DNA of 35,603 nucleotides from JALYUM01 sp036688685 (GTDB lineage Bacteria; Pseudomonadota; Gammaproteobacteria; Burkholderiales; Burkholderiaceae_D). Positions 5,765 through 14,406 of this stretch are shown piece after piece. Under the pieces are notes generated by a model. It was given only the letters and a program-made list of their open reading frames with translations. It was not told the DNA's origin and did not search any database. The first letter of the stretch is position 1. Every line of letters begins with the position of its first letter. The translations under genes and the position numbers were made by a program. The stretch is taken from positions 1 to 35,603 of the forward strand of contig NZ_JAQQPS010000036.1 of assembly GCF_036688685.1 (NCBI RefSeq), in the 5' to 3' direction.

Positions 5765-7912
5765 ATGATGCAATTTCCTATTCTTGCCGAGTTAGCTTTC
5801 TGGAACAGCCGGCGGCTGCCCGTCCTGCTACAGACCGAAGGAACTGAATGCGGCTTGGCATGCATGGCGATGATCGCCAGTTATTGGGGCCACCGAATCG
5901 ATATTCCGAGCATGCGTCGCCGCTTCTCGGTGTCGATGAAGGGAGTGAATTTGAAGGGCCTGATGGCGATGGCGAGTGGTCTGTTATTGCAGACACGTCC
6001 GCTCAAGTTGGAACTCCAACATTTGCCCGAACTAAAGCTCCCCTGCATCCTGCACTGGGACTTGAACCACTTTGTCGTGCTTAAGTCCGTTTCGTCCAAG
6101 TATGCTGTCGTGCACGATCCGGCTATCGGCGAAAGAAGCGTCGCGCTGGAGGATTTCGCGAATCATTTCACAGGCATTGCGCTTGAGATAACACCAACCG
6201 CGCAGTTCAAGCCCAAGGAAGAACGCCAGAATTTCTCTCTGTTCTCGCTGATGGGGCATGTGGGCGGCCTGCGTGGCGGACTGGTACAGCTGCTAGCGCT
6301 CGGATTGGCCCTGCAAGTCTGCGCTCTGGTCGCCCCCTTCTACATGCAGTGGATCGTGGACGAAGCCATATTGGCGTCCGACCGTGACCTGATTTCGGTG
6401 CTCGGCTGTGGCTTCTTGCTGCTGGTACTGCTCCAGACTGCAATCGGCGCCGTCCGCTCTTGGGTAACCACCGTCCTGTCCACCAGCCTGAACCTGCAAT
6501 GGTTAGGCAATGCTTTTGTCCATCTGCTCAAGCTGCCGCTGCCTTACTTTGAAAAGCGCCATACCGGTGACATCGTCTCGCGCTTTAGCTCAATCCAGCG
6601 GATCCAGACCTGTCTGACAACCCAGTTCGTCGAAGGGGTTATCGACGGCATCCTGGTGTTGGGCACCCTGTTCATGATGCTTCTGTATAGCACCACACTC
6701 GCAGCGGTCGCCTGCGTTGCCGTGCTGCTGTATGCGCTGCTGCGATGGGCAATGTTCAGTCCACTACGAGACGCGAACTCCGAGGAGATCATTCACGCCG
6801 CAAAACAGCAGAGCCACTTCATGGAGACCGTGCGTGGCATGCAGAGCATTCGCCTGTTCGGCCGCAGCGAAGAGCGTCGTTCAGGCTGGATGAACTCGTT
6901 AACCGACGAATTCAATGCCCAATTACGTATCGCCAAACTCTCAGTCTCGTACCAGACCGCCAATACCTTGCTGTTCAGCGGAGAGCGTGTGATTGTAATC
7001 TGGCTTGCGGCGCTCGCTGTACTCAACAACAACTTCTCGGTGGGGATGGTGTTTGCCTTCATCAGCTACAAGGACCAGTTCAGTCAGCGTATGGCCAGTC
7101 TGATCGACAAGCTGTTTGAATTGCGGATGATGCGCCTGCATGGCGAGCGGCTGGCGGACATTGTGCTGGCTGAAGCGGAGCGGGATGATGATGCAGCTGA
7201 AGTCGACGCGAGCCATATCACGCCTTCGATCGAGATTAATAACCTGAGTTTCCGCTATTCAGACGGCGAGCCCGAAGTCATCCGCGTACTCAACCTTAGC
7301 ATCCCCGCTGGGCAATGCACTGCGATCACTGGGCCATCAGGCTGCGGCAAAACGACACTGATGAAATTATTGCTCGGACTGCTCACGCCAACGAGCGGCG
7401 AAATTCGCGTCGGCGGCGTGCCATTGGGTTCTCTTGGGCTGTCGAACTACCGCCATATGCTGGGCACAGTGATGCAGGACGATACCCTGTTTGCCGGTTC
7501 GATCTCGGACAACATCAGTTTCTTTGATCCTATCGTCGACATGCAGCGCGTCTACGAATGCGCGGGACTGGCCGCGATAGCGCCCGACATTGCGGCCATG
7601 CCGATGGCCTTCAACACGCTCATTGGTGATATCGGTACGGGCCTGTCGGGTGGCCAGAAACAGCGCATTCTGCTCGCACGCGCGCTGTACAAAAACCCGA
7701 AAATCCTGGTCCTGGACGAAGCGACCAGCCATCTGGATGTGTGGAATGAACAGGCCGTCAACCAGGCCATCCAGACAATTGCGCTCACTCGCATCATCGT
7801 TGCACACCGTCCGGAAACGATCCAAATGGCAGAGCGTGTGATTGTGCTGCAGAACGGGCAGGTGGTTCAAGACATCAGTAAGCCAAGTCCTGGGGATCAG
7901 CAGGCGGCTTGA
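5765..7912 (+). CDS. C39 peptidase-containing ABC transporter (PCAT)
   Basis: This encodes 715 aa in three parts. The C39 peptidase domain (about 15-145) has Gln23, Cys29 in TECGLACMAM, His102 in NHFVVL and Asp118 in VHDPAIG, so the catalytic set is complete. An ABC transmembrane domain (about 165-440) follows. The ATPase domain (about 490-700) has Walker A GPSGCGKTT at about 523, signature LSGGQKQR at about 627 and Walker B ILVLDEAT at about 646, then an H-loop in IIVAHRPE. Such transporters cut the double-glycine leader from a bacteriocin or signal peptide and export the core, as CvaB/RaxB-type proteins do. The start ATG-ATG follows GAAGGTGA. Its substrate gene is not visible nearby. Confidence 0.92.
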   Translation: MMQFPILAELAFWNSRRLPVLLQTEGTECGLACMAMIASYWGHRIDIPSMRRRFSVSMKGVNLKGLMAMASGLLLQTRPLKLELQHLPELKLPCILHWDLNHFVVLKSVSSKYAVVHDPAIGERSVALEDFANHFTGIALEITPTAQFKPKEERQNFSLFSLMGHVGGLRGGLVQLLALGLALQVCALVAPFYMQWIVDEAILASDRDLISVLGCGFLLLVLLQTAIGAVRSWVTTVLSTSLNLQWLGNAFVHLLKLPLPYFEKRHTGDIVSRFSSIQRIQTCLTTQFVEGVIDGILVLGTLFMMLLYSTTLAAVACVAVLLYALLRWAMFSPLRDANSEEIIHAAKQQSHFMETVRGMQSIRLFGRSEERRSGWMNSLTDEFNAQLRIAKLSVSYQTANTLLFSGERVIVIWLAALAVLNNNFSVGMVFAFISYKDQFSQRMASLIDKLFELRMMRLHGERLADIVLAEAERDDDAAEVDASHITPSIEINNLSFRYSDGEPEVIRVLNLSIPAGQCTAITGPSGCGKTTLMKLLLGLLTPTSGEIRVGGVPLGSLGLSNYRHMLGTVMQDDTLFAGSISDNISFFDPIVDMQRVYECAGLAAIAPDIAAMPMAFNTLIGDIGTGLSGGQKQRILLARALYKNPKILVLDEATSHLDVWNEQAVNQAIQTIALTRIIVAHRPETIQMAERVIVLQNGQVVQDISKPSPGDQQAA

Positions 7913-8074
7913 GAGCGAATCCCGACTTGTCCATTTGCGTGTGTCTGTTGAGTAAGGTATTGATTTAAATTCTTCTACGCTTTTGGGGAGTGCTGCGCAA
8001 GCGGCTGGGAAAATGATATTTCTGACAATCACCGCTACACTTGACTGACTAACTTTCCTGAAAGAACGCTGACC

Positions 8075-8581
8075 ATGCCGCTCTCCTTGCGTGGCTTATT
8101 TGCCGCCCTGCTGCTGATCTCGCTGACCGCCCACGCCGCTCCGGCCGAAGGCGACGTGCCGCCCAAGTACGTCGGCAAGCTGATCGACGGCACAGCGGCC
8201 AAGGTGTCCGATTACGCCGGCAAAGCGGTGGTACTGTCATTCTGGGCGACCTGGTGTACGTACTGCCTGAAGGAGTTGCCGGTCTTGAATGCCATCCAGA
8301 ATTCCGGCGCAAAAGACCGCATCGAAGTCATTGCGCTCAATATCGAAGAGCGCGACGTCTTCCGTGGCGCGACGCGCGCGCTGAGCAAGGTCATCAACAT
8401 CCGGATGGCGTACGACCCGGACCACATCGCCCAGTCCGCCTATGGCGTGAAAGGCATCCCGCACATGGTTATCATCGGCAAGGACGGCAAGATCATCCGC
8501 GTGTATCGCGGCTACGCCGAATCGTCGCTGGGGCAGATCGTCGCCGATATCAACCAGGCAACGGGCGCAAGCGCGCCATAA
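8075..8581 (+). CDS. TlpA-like periplasmic thiol-disulfide oxidoreductase
   Basis: This encodes 168 aa. A signal peptide (about 1-21, ending AHA) is followed by a thioredoxin fold with the active site WATWCTYC (Cys61, Cys64) and the cis-Pro loop GIPHMVIIG. It should act in the periplasm or membrane-bound, reducing or exchanging disulfides, for example in cytochrome c maturation or oxidative defence; the partner cannot be told from context. It stands alone, 162 bases after the ABC transporter, and could still be co-transcribed with it. Thiol chemistry may matter to a Cys-containing exported peptide, but that is speculation. Confidence 0.85.
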   Translation: MPLSLRGLFAALLLISLTAHAAPAEGDVPPKYVGKLIDGTAAKVSDYAGKAVVLSFWATWCTYCLKELPVLNAIQNSGAKDRIEVIALNIEERDVFRGATRALSKVINIRMAYDPDHIAQSAYGVKGIPHMVIIGKDGKIIRVYRGYAESSLGQIVADINQATGASAP

Positions 8582-8680
8582 TGAAAACGAGCACGGGCGC
8601 AGCAGATTGCTGAGCCGCACGCTAAAATAGCGGATTGAAGTTCACCTCCTCAATCCCCTACCCCATTCCCTCCCCCGCAC

Positions 8681-9856
8681 ATGAAAAAAAGCCTCGCGCC
8701 CCTGGCCCTTGGCGGTTTTGGTATTGGCATGACCGAATTTGTCATGATGGGCATCCTGCCCGATATCGCTACCGACCTCGCCATCACCATCCCCCAAGCG
8801 GGTTACCTGATTGCCGCCTATGCGATGGGTGTGGTGGTCGGGGCACCGACGCTGGTCGCACTGATGGCGCGCCAGGCCCCGAAAACCGTGCTGATCTGGC
8901 TCATGATGCTGTTCACGCTGACCAATGCGCTGTCGGCGCTGGCACCGAATTTTCACGTCCTGCTGGTGGGCCGCTTCCTGGCGGGCTTGCCGCACGGCGC
9001 CTTCTTCGGCGTCGGCGCCGTGGTCGCCAGCCGGCTGGCCGACAAGGGCAAGGTGGCCGCCGCGGTGGCCAGCATGTTCACCGGCTTGACGCTGGCCAAT
9101 GTGGTCGGCGTGCCCTTCGGTACCTGGCTGGGCCACAACGCCAGCTGGCGCCTGGTGTTCCTGGTGGTGGCGGCAATCGGCATCGCGACGGTGCTGCTGC
9201 TCAAGCGCTGGGTGCCGCACATCGACGCCAGTCCCAGTCCCGGCTTTCGCCATGACCTGAAAATCTTCAAGCGGCCCGGCCTGTGGCTGGCGATGTTGAT
9301 CACCTCGATCGGCACCGGCGGCTTCTTCGCCTCGTTCAGCTACATCGCGCCGCTGCTTACCGACATGGCGCATTTCCAGCCGGGTACGATACCGCTGATC
9401 ATGACCCTGGTCGGGGTCGGCATGACGGTCGGCGTGATCCTTGGCGGCAAGCTGGCCGACAAGGTCGCGCCGATTAAATCGGTCGTGATCCTGCTGGCCA
9501 TCATGGCAGTGCTGCTGGTGTTGAACGGCCTGCTGGCGCATTCGAAGCCGGCGATCCTGTTCCTCGCCTTTGCCACCGGCGCCAATGCGCTGGCGCTGGG
9601 GCCGTCGATCCAGATGCTGCTGATGGACCATTCACGCGACGCCGAAATGCTCGGCTCGTCGCTGGGCCAGTCCGGTTTCAATATCGGCAATGCGCTGGGG
9701 GCATTTTTGGGCGGCATCCCGCTGACGCTCGGTTACAGCTACGCCTCACCGCAGTGGGTAGGCGCTGGCCTGGCGCTGGCGGGCGTGGCGTTCGCCCTGC
9801 TGATGCTGGGCAAGCATCGCACCTTCGGCGCAGTCGGGGTGCTGGCGCCGCGTTAA
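8681..9856 (+). CDS. MFS exporter, DHA1/AraJ-like
   Basis: This encodes 391 aa, the usual length for 12-helix major facilitator proteins. The N-terminal half has GMTEFVMMGILPDIA, characteristic of the AraJ/YdhP type, the motif A-like region near helices 2-3, and GRFLAGLPHGAFFGVGAVVA in helix 4. It probably exports sugars or drugs in exchange for protons; the substrate is unknown. Its TAA stop shares the TTAA at 9853-9856 with the stop of the convergent HDOD gene, leaving no room for a separate terminator. Confidence 0.85.
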   Translation: MKKSLAPLALGGFGIGMTEFVMMGILPDIATDLAITIPQAGYLIAAYAMGVVVGAPTLVALMARQAPKTVLIWLMMLFTLTNALSALAPNFHVLLVGRFLAGLPHGAFFGVGAVVASRLADKGKVAAAVASMFTGLTLANVVGVPFGTWLGHNASWRLVFLVVAAIGIATVLLLKRWVPHIDASPSPGFRHDLKIFKRPGLWLAMLITSIGTGGFFASFSYIAPLLTDMAHFQPGTIPLIMTLVGVGMTVGVILGGKLADKVAPIKSVVILLAIMAVLLVLNGLLAHSKPAILFLAFATGANALALGPSIQMLLMDHSRDAEMLGSSLGQSGFNIGNALGAFLGGIPLTLGYSYASPQWVGAGLALAGVAFALLMLGKHRTFGAVGVLAPR

Positions 9857-10692
9857 ACCAATAAAGCGGCGCTCATGGTGCGGTAAGCATCTTCTGCTTC
9901 AACCTGAATCGTCGCGAGAACCCCTTCGTCGAACATCAGGTCGGTCGTCGACTCGGCGTCGCGCGGCGTGTTGACGCTGCGGTTATCGAGCGGCGACGGC
10001 ACCGGGGCGTATTGATTGGCCAGCAGCAGCGTGTCGAGCAAGGACGTGGGCGACATGGACAGCATGCCGGCGCGCAGCCCGGCGATGGCGGTGGCCACTT
10101 CTTCCGGCACGGCCAGCTTGCGGATCACTTCACGGCTGACCACCTCTTCGCACAAAGTGGCCCAGTTTTCCGGATCGGCATCTAGCAGACCCGGGAATTC
10201 GTCGGCGCGCGAGAGCAGATAAAATCCACCCACTTCATGCACGATGGCGGCAAACACGGCGGTGTCCGGATTGACGCCAGTCATGCGCCGCGCGAACACC
10301 TGCGCCAGCGCTGCCACATGGGCCGTGTGTTGCCATAATTGTTCGGCCTTGGCACGCAGGGTCGGGTCGGTGATGCGTGCGCCAAACTGGCGCACCAGCA
10401 AGCTGGCAACCAGGGTTTGCAGGTTGCGGTAACCGATGCGGTTGACCGCAGCGCGCACATTGGTGATGGCCGCGCCGCCGCCGCCGTTGAAGGCAGCAGA
10501 ATTGGCCAGCGCCACCGTGCGCGCGGCCAGCTGCGGCTCGCCCAGCGTCAGGCGAATGGCATCCTCCAGGTGGCAATCGGATTTATCGAGGGCCAACTGG
10601 AGGCGCAGCACCGCATTCACGCTGGTCGGCAAGCTGATTTCGCCACGGGTGGCTTGGGCGGCGATGTAGCCAAAGGCTTCTAGTCTGTTCAC
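9853..10692 (-). CDS. HDOD-domain protein
   Basis: This encodes about 279 aa from GTG 10692. The HDOD domain covers about residues 15-215 with ISLPTSVNAVLRLQLALD, then TLGEPQLAARTVALANSAAF and a VHEVGGFYLLSR segment. HDOD proteins are non-catalytic relatives of HD phosphohydrolases, usually tied to signalling, motility or stress. The frame stays open up to an ATG at 10806, but a TATAAT box at 10704-10699 places transcription start within a few bases of GTG 10692, so that start is preferred and the message may be almost leaderless. Another initiator further in is possible. Confidence 0.8.
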   Translation of the reverse strand: MNRLEAFGYIAAQATRGEISLPTSVNAVLRLQLALDKSDCHLEDAIRLTLGEPQLAARTVALANSAAFNGGGGAAITNVRAAVNRIGYRNLQTLVASLLVRQFGARITDPTLRAKAEQLWQHTAHVAALAQVFARRMTGVNPDTAVFAAIVHEVGGFYLLSRADEFPGLLDADPENWATLCEEVVSREVIRKLAVPEEVATAIAGLRAGMLSMSPTSLLDTLLLANQYAPVPSPLDNRSVNTPRDAESTTDLMFDEGVLATIQVEAEDAYRTMSAALLV

Positions 10693-10781
10693 GCAAAAAT
10701 TATACGCGTGCTGCCAGGTTCGCCCATGGATTAAAGGTTCTCTGTTGCAAATTTGTGAGAATCTGCTTGCAATATAGACAA

Positions 10782-10812
10782 AACCCCGTGGACGCAATGC
10801 GCACACGGGGTT
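10782..10812 (-). terminator. Hairpin terminator after the BON-domain gene
   Basis: A nine-base stem AACCCCGTG (10782-10790) pairs with CACGGGGTT (10804-10812) around a 13-base loop. On the minus strand it is followed by TTTGTCT. It lies 32 bases beyond the stop of the BON gene and before the HDOD promoter, so it separates the two genes. Confidence 0.65.
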
Positions 10813-10844
10813 GCAGGACTTGCCGGCTGAGGCCGAAGTCTTGC

Positions 10845-11489
10845 TTATTTGACTTTGATTGCGCTCTTCACATTCGTCACGCCTTCGACAGACTTGGCGG
10901 CGGTGACGGCCTTGTCGGCTTCGGCTTTCGAATTCACGAAACCGCTCAGCATGACCACGCCTTTTTCGGTTTCCACGTGGATGTCCATCGACTTCAGTTC
11001 AGGCTCGCCGAAGATGCTGGCCTTGACCTTGGTGGTGATCACGGAGTCGGATGCGACGGCCGCGGTTTTATCGGCGGCGCGTTCGGTGCTGCCGCTCGTG
11101 CTGCTGGTTGCGGCACGCGTTTTGTCGCCAGCGCGGTCGATCATGTTTTCGGTTTTTTGCGCAACGGTCGAGGCGACAGCCTTGGTTTTATCGACCGCCG
11201 TTTGTGCGACTTCCTTGGTTTTATGGGCAGCGTTCTCGGTTTTCGTGCCCACCGTGGTGACGTTGCCTTTGCTATCGACCAGGCAGCCGGTTTTCGACGA
11301 GCCGGACGCTTGCGCGCACTTGTCGACCGCATCAGAGCGGGTTGGATCCTTGGTGTCGGTGCTGGTGACCAGCGGCGAGCGGACGGTCGTGGTGGTGGTC
11401 GTGGTCGTCGATGCACCGGTCTGGGCGAATGCGCCGCCGACAGCAGTGGCCAGCAATGTGGCCAGCAAAGTTGCGTTAAGCGTTTTCAT
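10845..11489 (-). CDS. Secreted BON-domain protein with LEA-like middle region
   Basis: This encodes about 214 aa from ATG 11489. A signal peptide (MKTLNATLLATLLATAVGGA, cleaved after AFA) leads to a Thr-rich stretch. A Lys/Thr/Ala-rich middle (about 90-140) repeats TKE/DKT-type helical units, resembling late-embryogenesis-abundant proteins. A BON domain at about 150-214 reads ITTKVKASIFGEPELKSMDI and GVVMLSGFVNSKAEADKAV. BON proteins such as OsmY act in the periplasm in osmotic or envelope stress. GGGACT precedes the start. The frame extends further upstream, but the signal peptide fixes the start. A hairpin terminator follows. Confidence 0.85.
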   Translation of the reverse strand: MKTLNATLLATLLATAVGGAFAQTGASTTTTTTTTVRSPLVTSTDTKDPTRSDAVDKCAQASGSSKTGCLVDSKGNVTTVGTKTENAAHKTKEVAQTAVDKTKAVASTVAQKTENMIDRAGDKTRAATSSTSGSTERAADKTAAVASDSVITTKVKASIFGEPELKSMDIHVETEKGVVMLSGFVNSKAEADKAVTAAKSVEGVTNVKSAIKVK

Positions 11490-11581
11490 GGAAGAGTCCC
11501 TTGTACGGTTGTTTTGATGACCCATTAGACGCCAGGCTGGTGTAAATATCTGTGCGCCATCCAACACTTGCCTGATAAACA

Positions 11582-12238
11582 CTAGTTCTCGGGATTGTCC
11601 AGGTTGACACCGTCACGCCACAAGGATGCCACGTCGGCAAACGGCTGCGCCTGCACGCCCAGGCGCTGCGGGTCGCTGGCCAGGCGCAGCCAGGTGCGGG
11701 TATCGTGATTCCCGCCGGACAGCGAGCTGCTGTCGCGCAGGCCGCTCAGCCAGCGATAAACCGCACTGTACTGCCCGGGATGACGCATCTGTACCCACGC
11801 CAGCGCCACCAGGTCGGCGTACGCTTCCTCGCGCCGCGCTGCGCTGTCGCCACTGCCGACAAAGCCTGCTGGCAACGCATGCCAGGCATGCTGCGCGTAG
11901 CGCCAGCAGTGGCCGAGCTCGTGGGCGGCCATGGTTTCGATCAGCAAGTCTTGCTGCTCAAGCGGCATGTCGGCCAGCACCTTTTCCGCGTCAGGATTGC
12001 CGCGCAGGGAGAGCACCAGCTTGCAGCGGCCGTCGGCAAAACCCATCGCCAGCGCAACGTCGTTCGGGCCGGCTTGCGGCTGGACCGTGATGTCGAAGAC
12101 CAGTTGCTGGGTTTGCGAAAAAGCCAGCACGGGCGCTGCCGCTTTCAGCCAGCGCACTTCCTGCGCGGTCAGGTCCGCCGCGCAGGCGTCAATACTGTTG
12201 AAACAGCAGATCAGGGCGAAGCAAACAGGCTGGCGCAT
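11582..12238 (-). CDS. Putative secreted zinc metallopeptidase (HELGH)
   Basis: This encodes 218 aa with a signal peptide of about 20 residues (ending ACA). HELGH at 106-110 sits in ETMAAHELGHCWRYA, and REEAYADLVALAW with Glu137/Glu138 and Asp142 follows about 30 residues on. That is the spacing and form of a gluzincin third zinc ligand. I do not recognise a named family. The mature protein would act in the periplasm or outside. The BON-domain gene follows 92 bases downstream on the same strand, so the two may be co-transcribed. Function is inferred from the zinc motif alone. Confidence 0.65.
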   Translation of the reverse strand: MRQPVCFALICCFNSIDACAADLTAQEVRWLKAAAPVLAFSQTQQLVFDITVQPQAGPNDVALAMGFADGRCKLVLSLRGNPDAEKVLADMPLEQQDLLIETMAAHELGHCWRYAQHAWHALPAGFVGSGDSAARREEAYADLVALAWVQMRHPGQYSAVYRWLSGLRDSSSLSGGNHDTRTWLRLASDPQRLGVQAQPFADVASLWRDGVNLDNPEN

Positions 12239-12337
12239 GGCGGTCTCCGGGTCGTTAAGTGCCTATCGGCAATAATTTAACCCTTCTGTAGCGCGCGGAC
12301 CGCCCTTATTTTTCGCTATGGACAAGCCAACAACAGC

Positions 12338-14116
12338 TTAAAACGTTTCCCATTCGTCGGTTGCGGCTGCGGGCGCGCTGGCCGGGGCCGGGGCGCGGGC
12401 CGGGGCCGGGGCGCGCGCCGGGGTGGGTGCGCGGGCCTTGGTGGGCGCTGCCGGTGGGCGCACAGGCACTGGCGCTGGCACTGCCAGGCGGGTGCCGGCC
12501 GGCTTGACGGCAACGCGTGGGGCCGGCACGGACACTGCCGCCAGGGCCTGGGACGCGTCGAGCTTGAACACGCCGACCACCGTCGCCAGATTCTGCGCCT
12601 CGTCCTGCAGCGACGCGGCGGCGCTGGTGGCTTGCTCGACCAGGGCAGCATTCTGCTGGGTCGCCTCGTCCATTTCGCCAACAGCGCGGTTGACCGACTC
12701 GATACCGGTGCTTTGCTCCTGGCTGGCGTGGCTGATCTCGGCCATGATGTCGGTCACCCGCTTCACGCTGCTAACAATCTCTTCCATCGTGGTACCGGCC
12801 TCGTCGACCAGGCGGGCGCCCGCTTCAACCCGGTCGACCGAGCTGCCGATCAGCGCCTTGATTTCGCTCGCTGCCGACGCCGAGCGTTGCGCCAGGCTGC
12901 GCACTTCGGTGGCAACCACGGCGAAGCCCCGGCCCTGCTCGCCAGCCCGTGCCGCTTCCACGGCGGCATTCAAGGCGAGAATATTGGTCTGGAACGCAAT
13001 GCCGTCGATCACGCCGATAATGTCGACGATCCGCTTCGACGATTCGTTGATCGACGCCATCGTCTCGACCACTTGCGCCACCACGGCGCCGCCGCGCACG
13101 GCTACTTCCGAGGCCGACTCGGCCAGCACATTGGCCTGACGCGCATTGTCCGCATTCTGGCGCACGGTGCCGGTCAATTCTTCCATCGCCGAGGCGGTTT
13201 CTTCCAGCGTGCCGGCCTGGCGCTCGGTACGCGCCGACAGGTCACCGTTGCCGGCCGCAATTTCAGTCGAGGCCAGTGCGATCGTCTCGGTGCCGGCGCG
13301 CACCTGCGCGACGATCTCGACCAGGCTGTCACGCATGCCCTGCATGGCGAACAGCAGGCTGGTGCGGTCGCCCGGGGCGGTATGGATCGGCACCGACAAG
13401 TCGCCGCCGGCGATGCTGGTAACGATGGCGGCGGCGTAATCGGGCTGGCCACCGAGCTGGCGCAGCAGACCGCGCCCGATATACCAGGCGCTGAGCACGC
13501 CGGCCGCGATGGCGATGGCGCACAGCACCACCATCCACGCCAGGAAACTGCCGGACAGCGCGCGCGCGCCGGCAGTGGCTTCCTGGCTCATTTTTTCTTC
13601 CAGGTCGATCAACTTGTTGACCGAGGCCAGCCAGTCCACGAACGCCGGTCCGGCTTGCTGGGCCAGCATGCGCGACGCTTCGGGCAGATTGTCGGCATTG
13701 CGCAATTCGATGACCTTGGCGATCAATGGCTGGACGCGGCGCTCGGTGTCCTTGATACCGGCCAGGGCCGTCTTTTCGTCTGCCGTGACGACGCCCTGAA
13801 ACAGGGCATCGAGCGGACCGGCCGAGCGCTGGTAGTTCTCGTCCAGCGTCTTGATTTTGGCAACCTGCACCTGGACGGCGGCGGCGTCGGGCGCCAGCAC
13901 CACATCGCGCACGGCGATCGCGCGATCATGCACGCTGCCGCGGAAGTTGATCGCGTGGCGCTGTTTGACGTTGTTGACGTCGTTGACGAGGCTGAGGGTG
14001 TCGTCGATGCTGCCGACGCGGTGGATGGCCAGGCCGGCCAGCACGATCATCAGCGCAAAGATGACGCCGAAGCCGAGCGCCAGACGGGTACCGATCGTTT
14101 GGGTTGATTTACGCAT
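12338..14116 (-). CDS. Methyl-accepting chemotaxis protein with C-terminal WETF tether
   Basis: This encodes about 592 aa from ATG 14116; ATG 14131 is the alternative. Membrane helix 1 is at about 10-32. A periplasmic four-helix-bundle sensor (about 33-185) carries RHAINFRGSVHDRAIAVRDV, followed by membrane helix 2 (about 186-208), HAMP, and a signalling domain whose hairpin tip reads GIAFQTNILALNAAVEAARA. The tail is an Ala/Pro-rich linker with repeats (coding DNA about 12365-12430) ending DEWETF, close to the NWETF pentapeptide that binds CheR and CheB in enterobacterial receptors. No other che gene is in the window, so this is an orphan receptor. The ligand is unknown. Confidence 0.92.
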   Translation of the reverse strand: MRKSTQTIGTRLALGFGVIFALMIVLAGLAIHRVGSIDDTLSLVNDVNNVKQRHAINFRGSVHDRAIAVRDVVLAPDAAAVQVQVAKIKTLDENYQRSAGPLDALFQGVVTADEKTALAGIKDTERRVQPLIAKVIELRNADNLPEASRMLAQQAGPAFVDWLASVNKLIDLEEKMSQEATAGARALSGSFLAWMVVLCAIAIAAGVLSAWYIGRGLLRQLGGQPDYAAAIVTSIAGGDLSVPIHTAPGDRTSLLFAMQGMRDSLVEIVAQVRAGTETIALASTEIAAGNGDLSARTERQAGTLEETASAMEELTGTVRQNADNARQANVLAESASEVAVRGGAVVAQVVETMASINESSKRIVDIIGVIDGIAFQTNILALNAAVEAARAGEQGRGFAVVATEVRSLAQRSASAASEIKALIGSSVDRVEAGARLVDEAGTTMEEIVSSVKRVTDIMAEISHASQEQSTGIESVNRAVGEMDEATQQNAALVEQATSAAASLQDEAQNLATVVGVFKLDASQALAAVSVPAPRVAVKPAGTRLAVPAPVPVRPPAAPTKARAPTPARAPAPARAPAPASAPAAATDEWETF

Positions 14117-14406
14117 GCAAGTCTCACTCATGATTAGCGGCAGAGCGGCCGGATCGCAGTTGCCTTGAAGTAATCATTCTGCATGGCAATTCGAAAGACT
14201 ATAGCATGTTGACTGTGGTATTTTTGCGACTCGGCATTGATGTGTTGCAAGGTCGATGCGCCATGCGAGAGCCGTTTGTTGTGCTTTATTTAATCGAATA
14301 AAACCGATATCAGGCGCGTTTCATTCGTGCTAAGTGAACGCAAGGGAGCGCGCTGCCATCCGCAAAAAATCTGCTGACGACAGCGGTTCAATCGCTCTGC
14401 AAGAAT

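Noticed and set aside
12632..14107. Plus-strand open frame opposite the chemoreceptor (about 490 codons)
   Set aside because: Antisense shadow; His/Arg/Gly-rich with no domain, while the minus strand has an unmistakable MCP.
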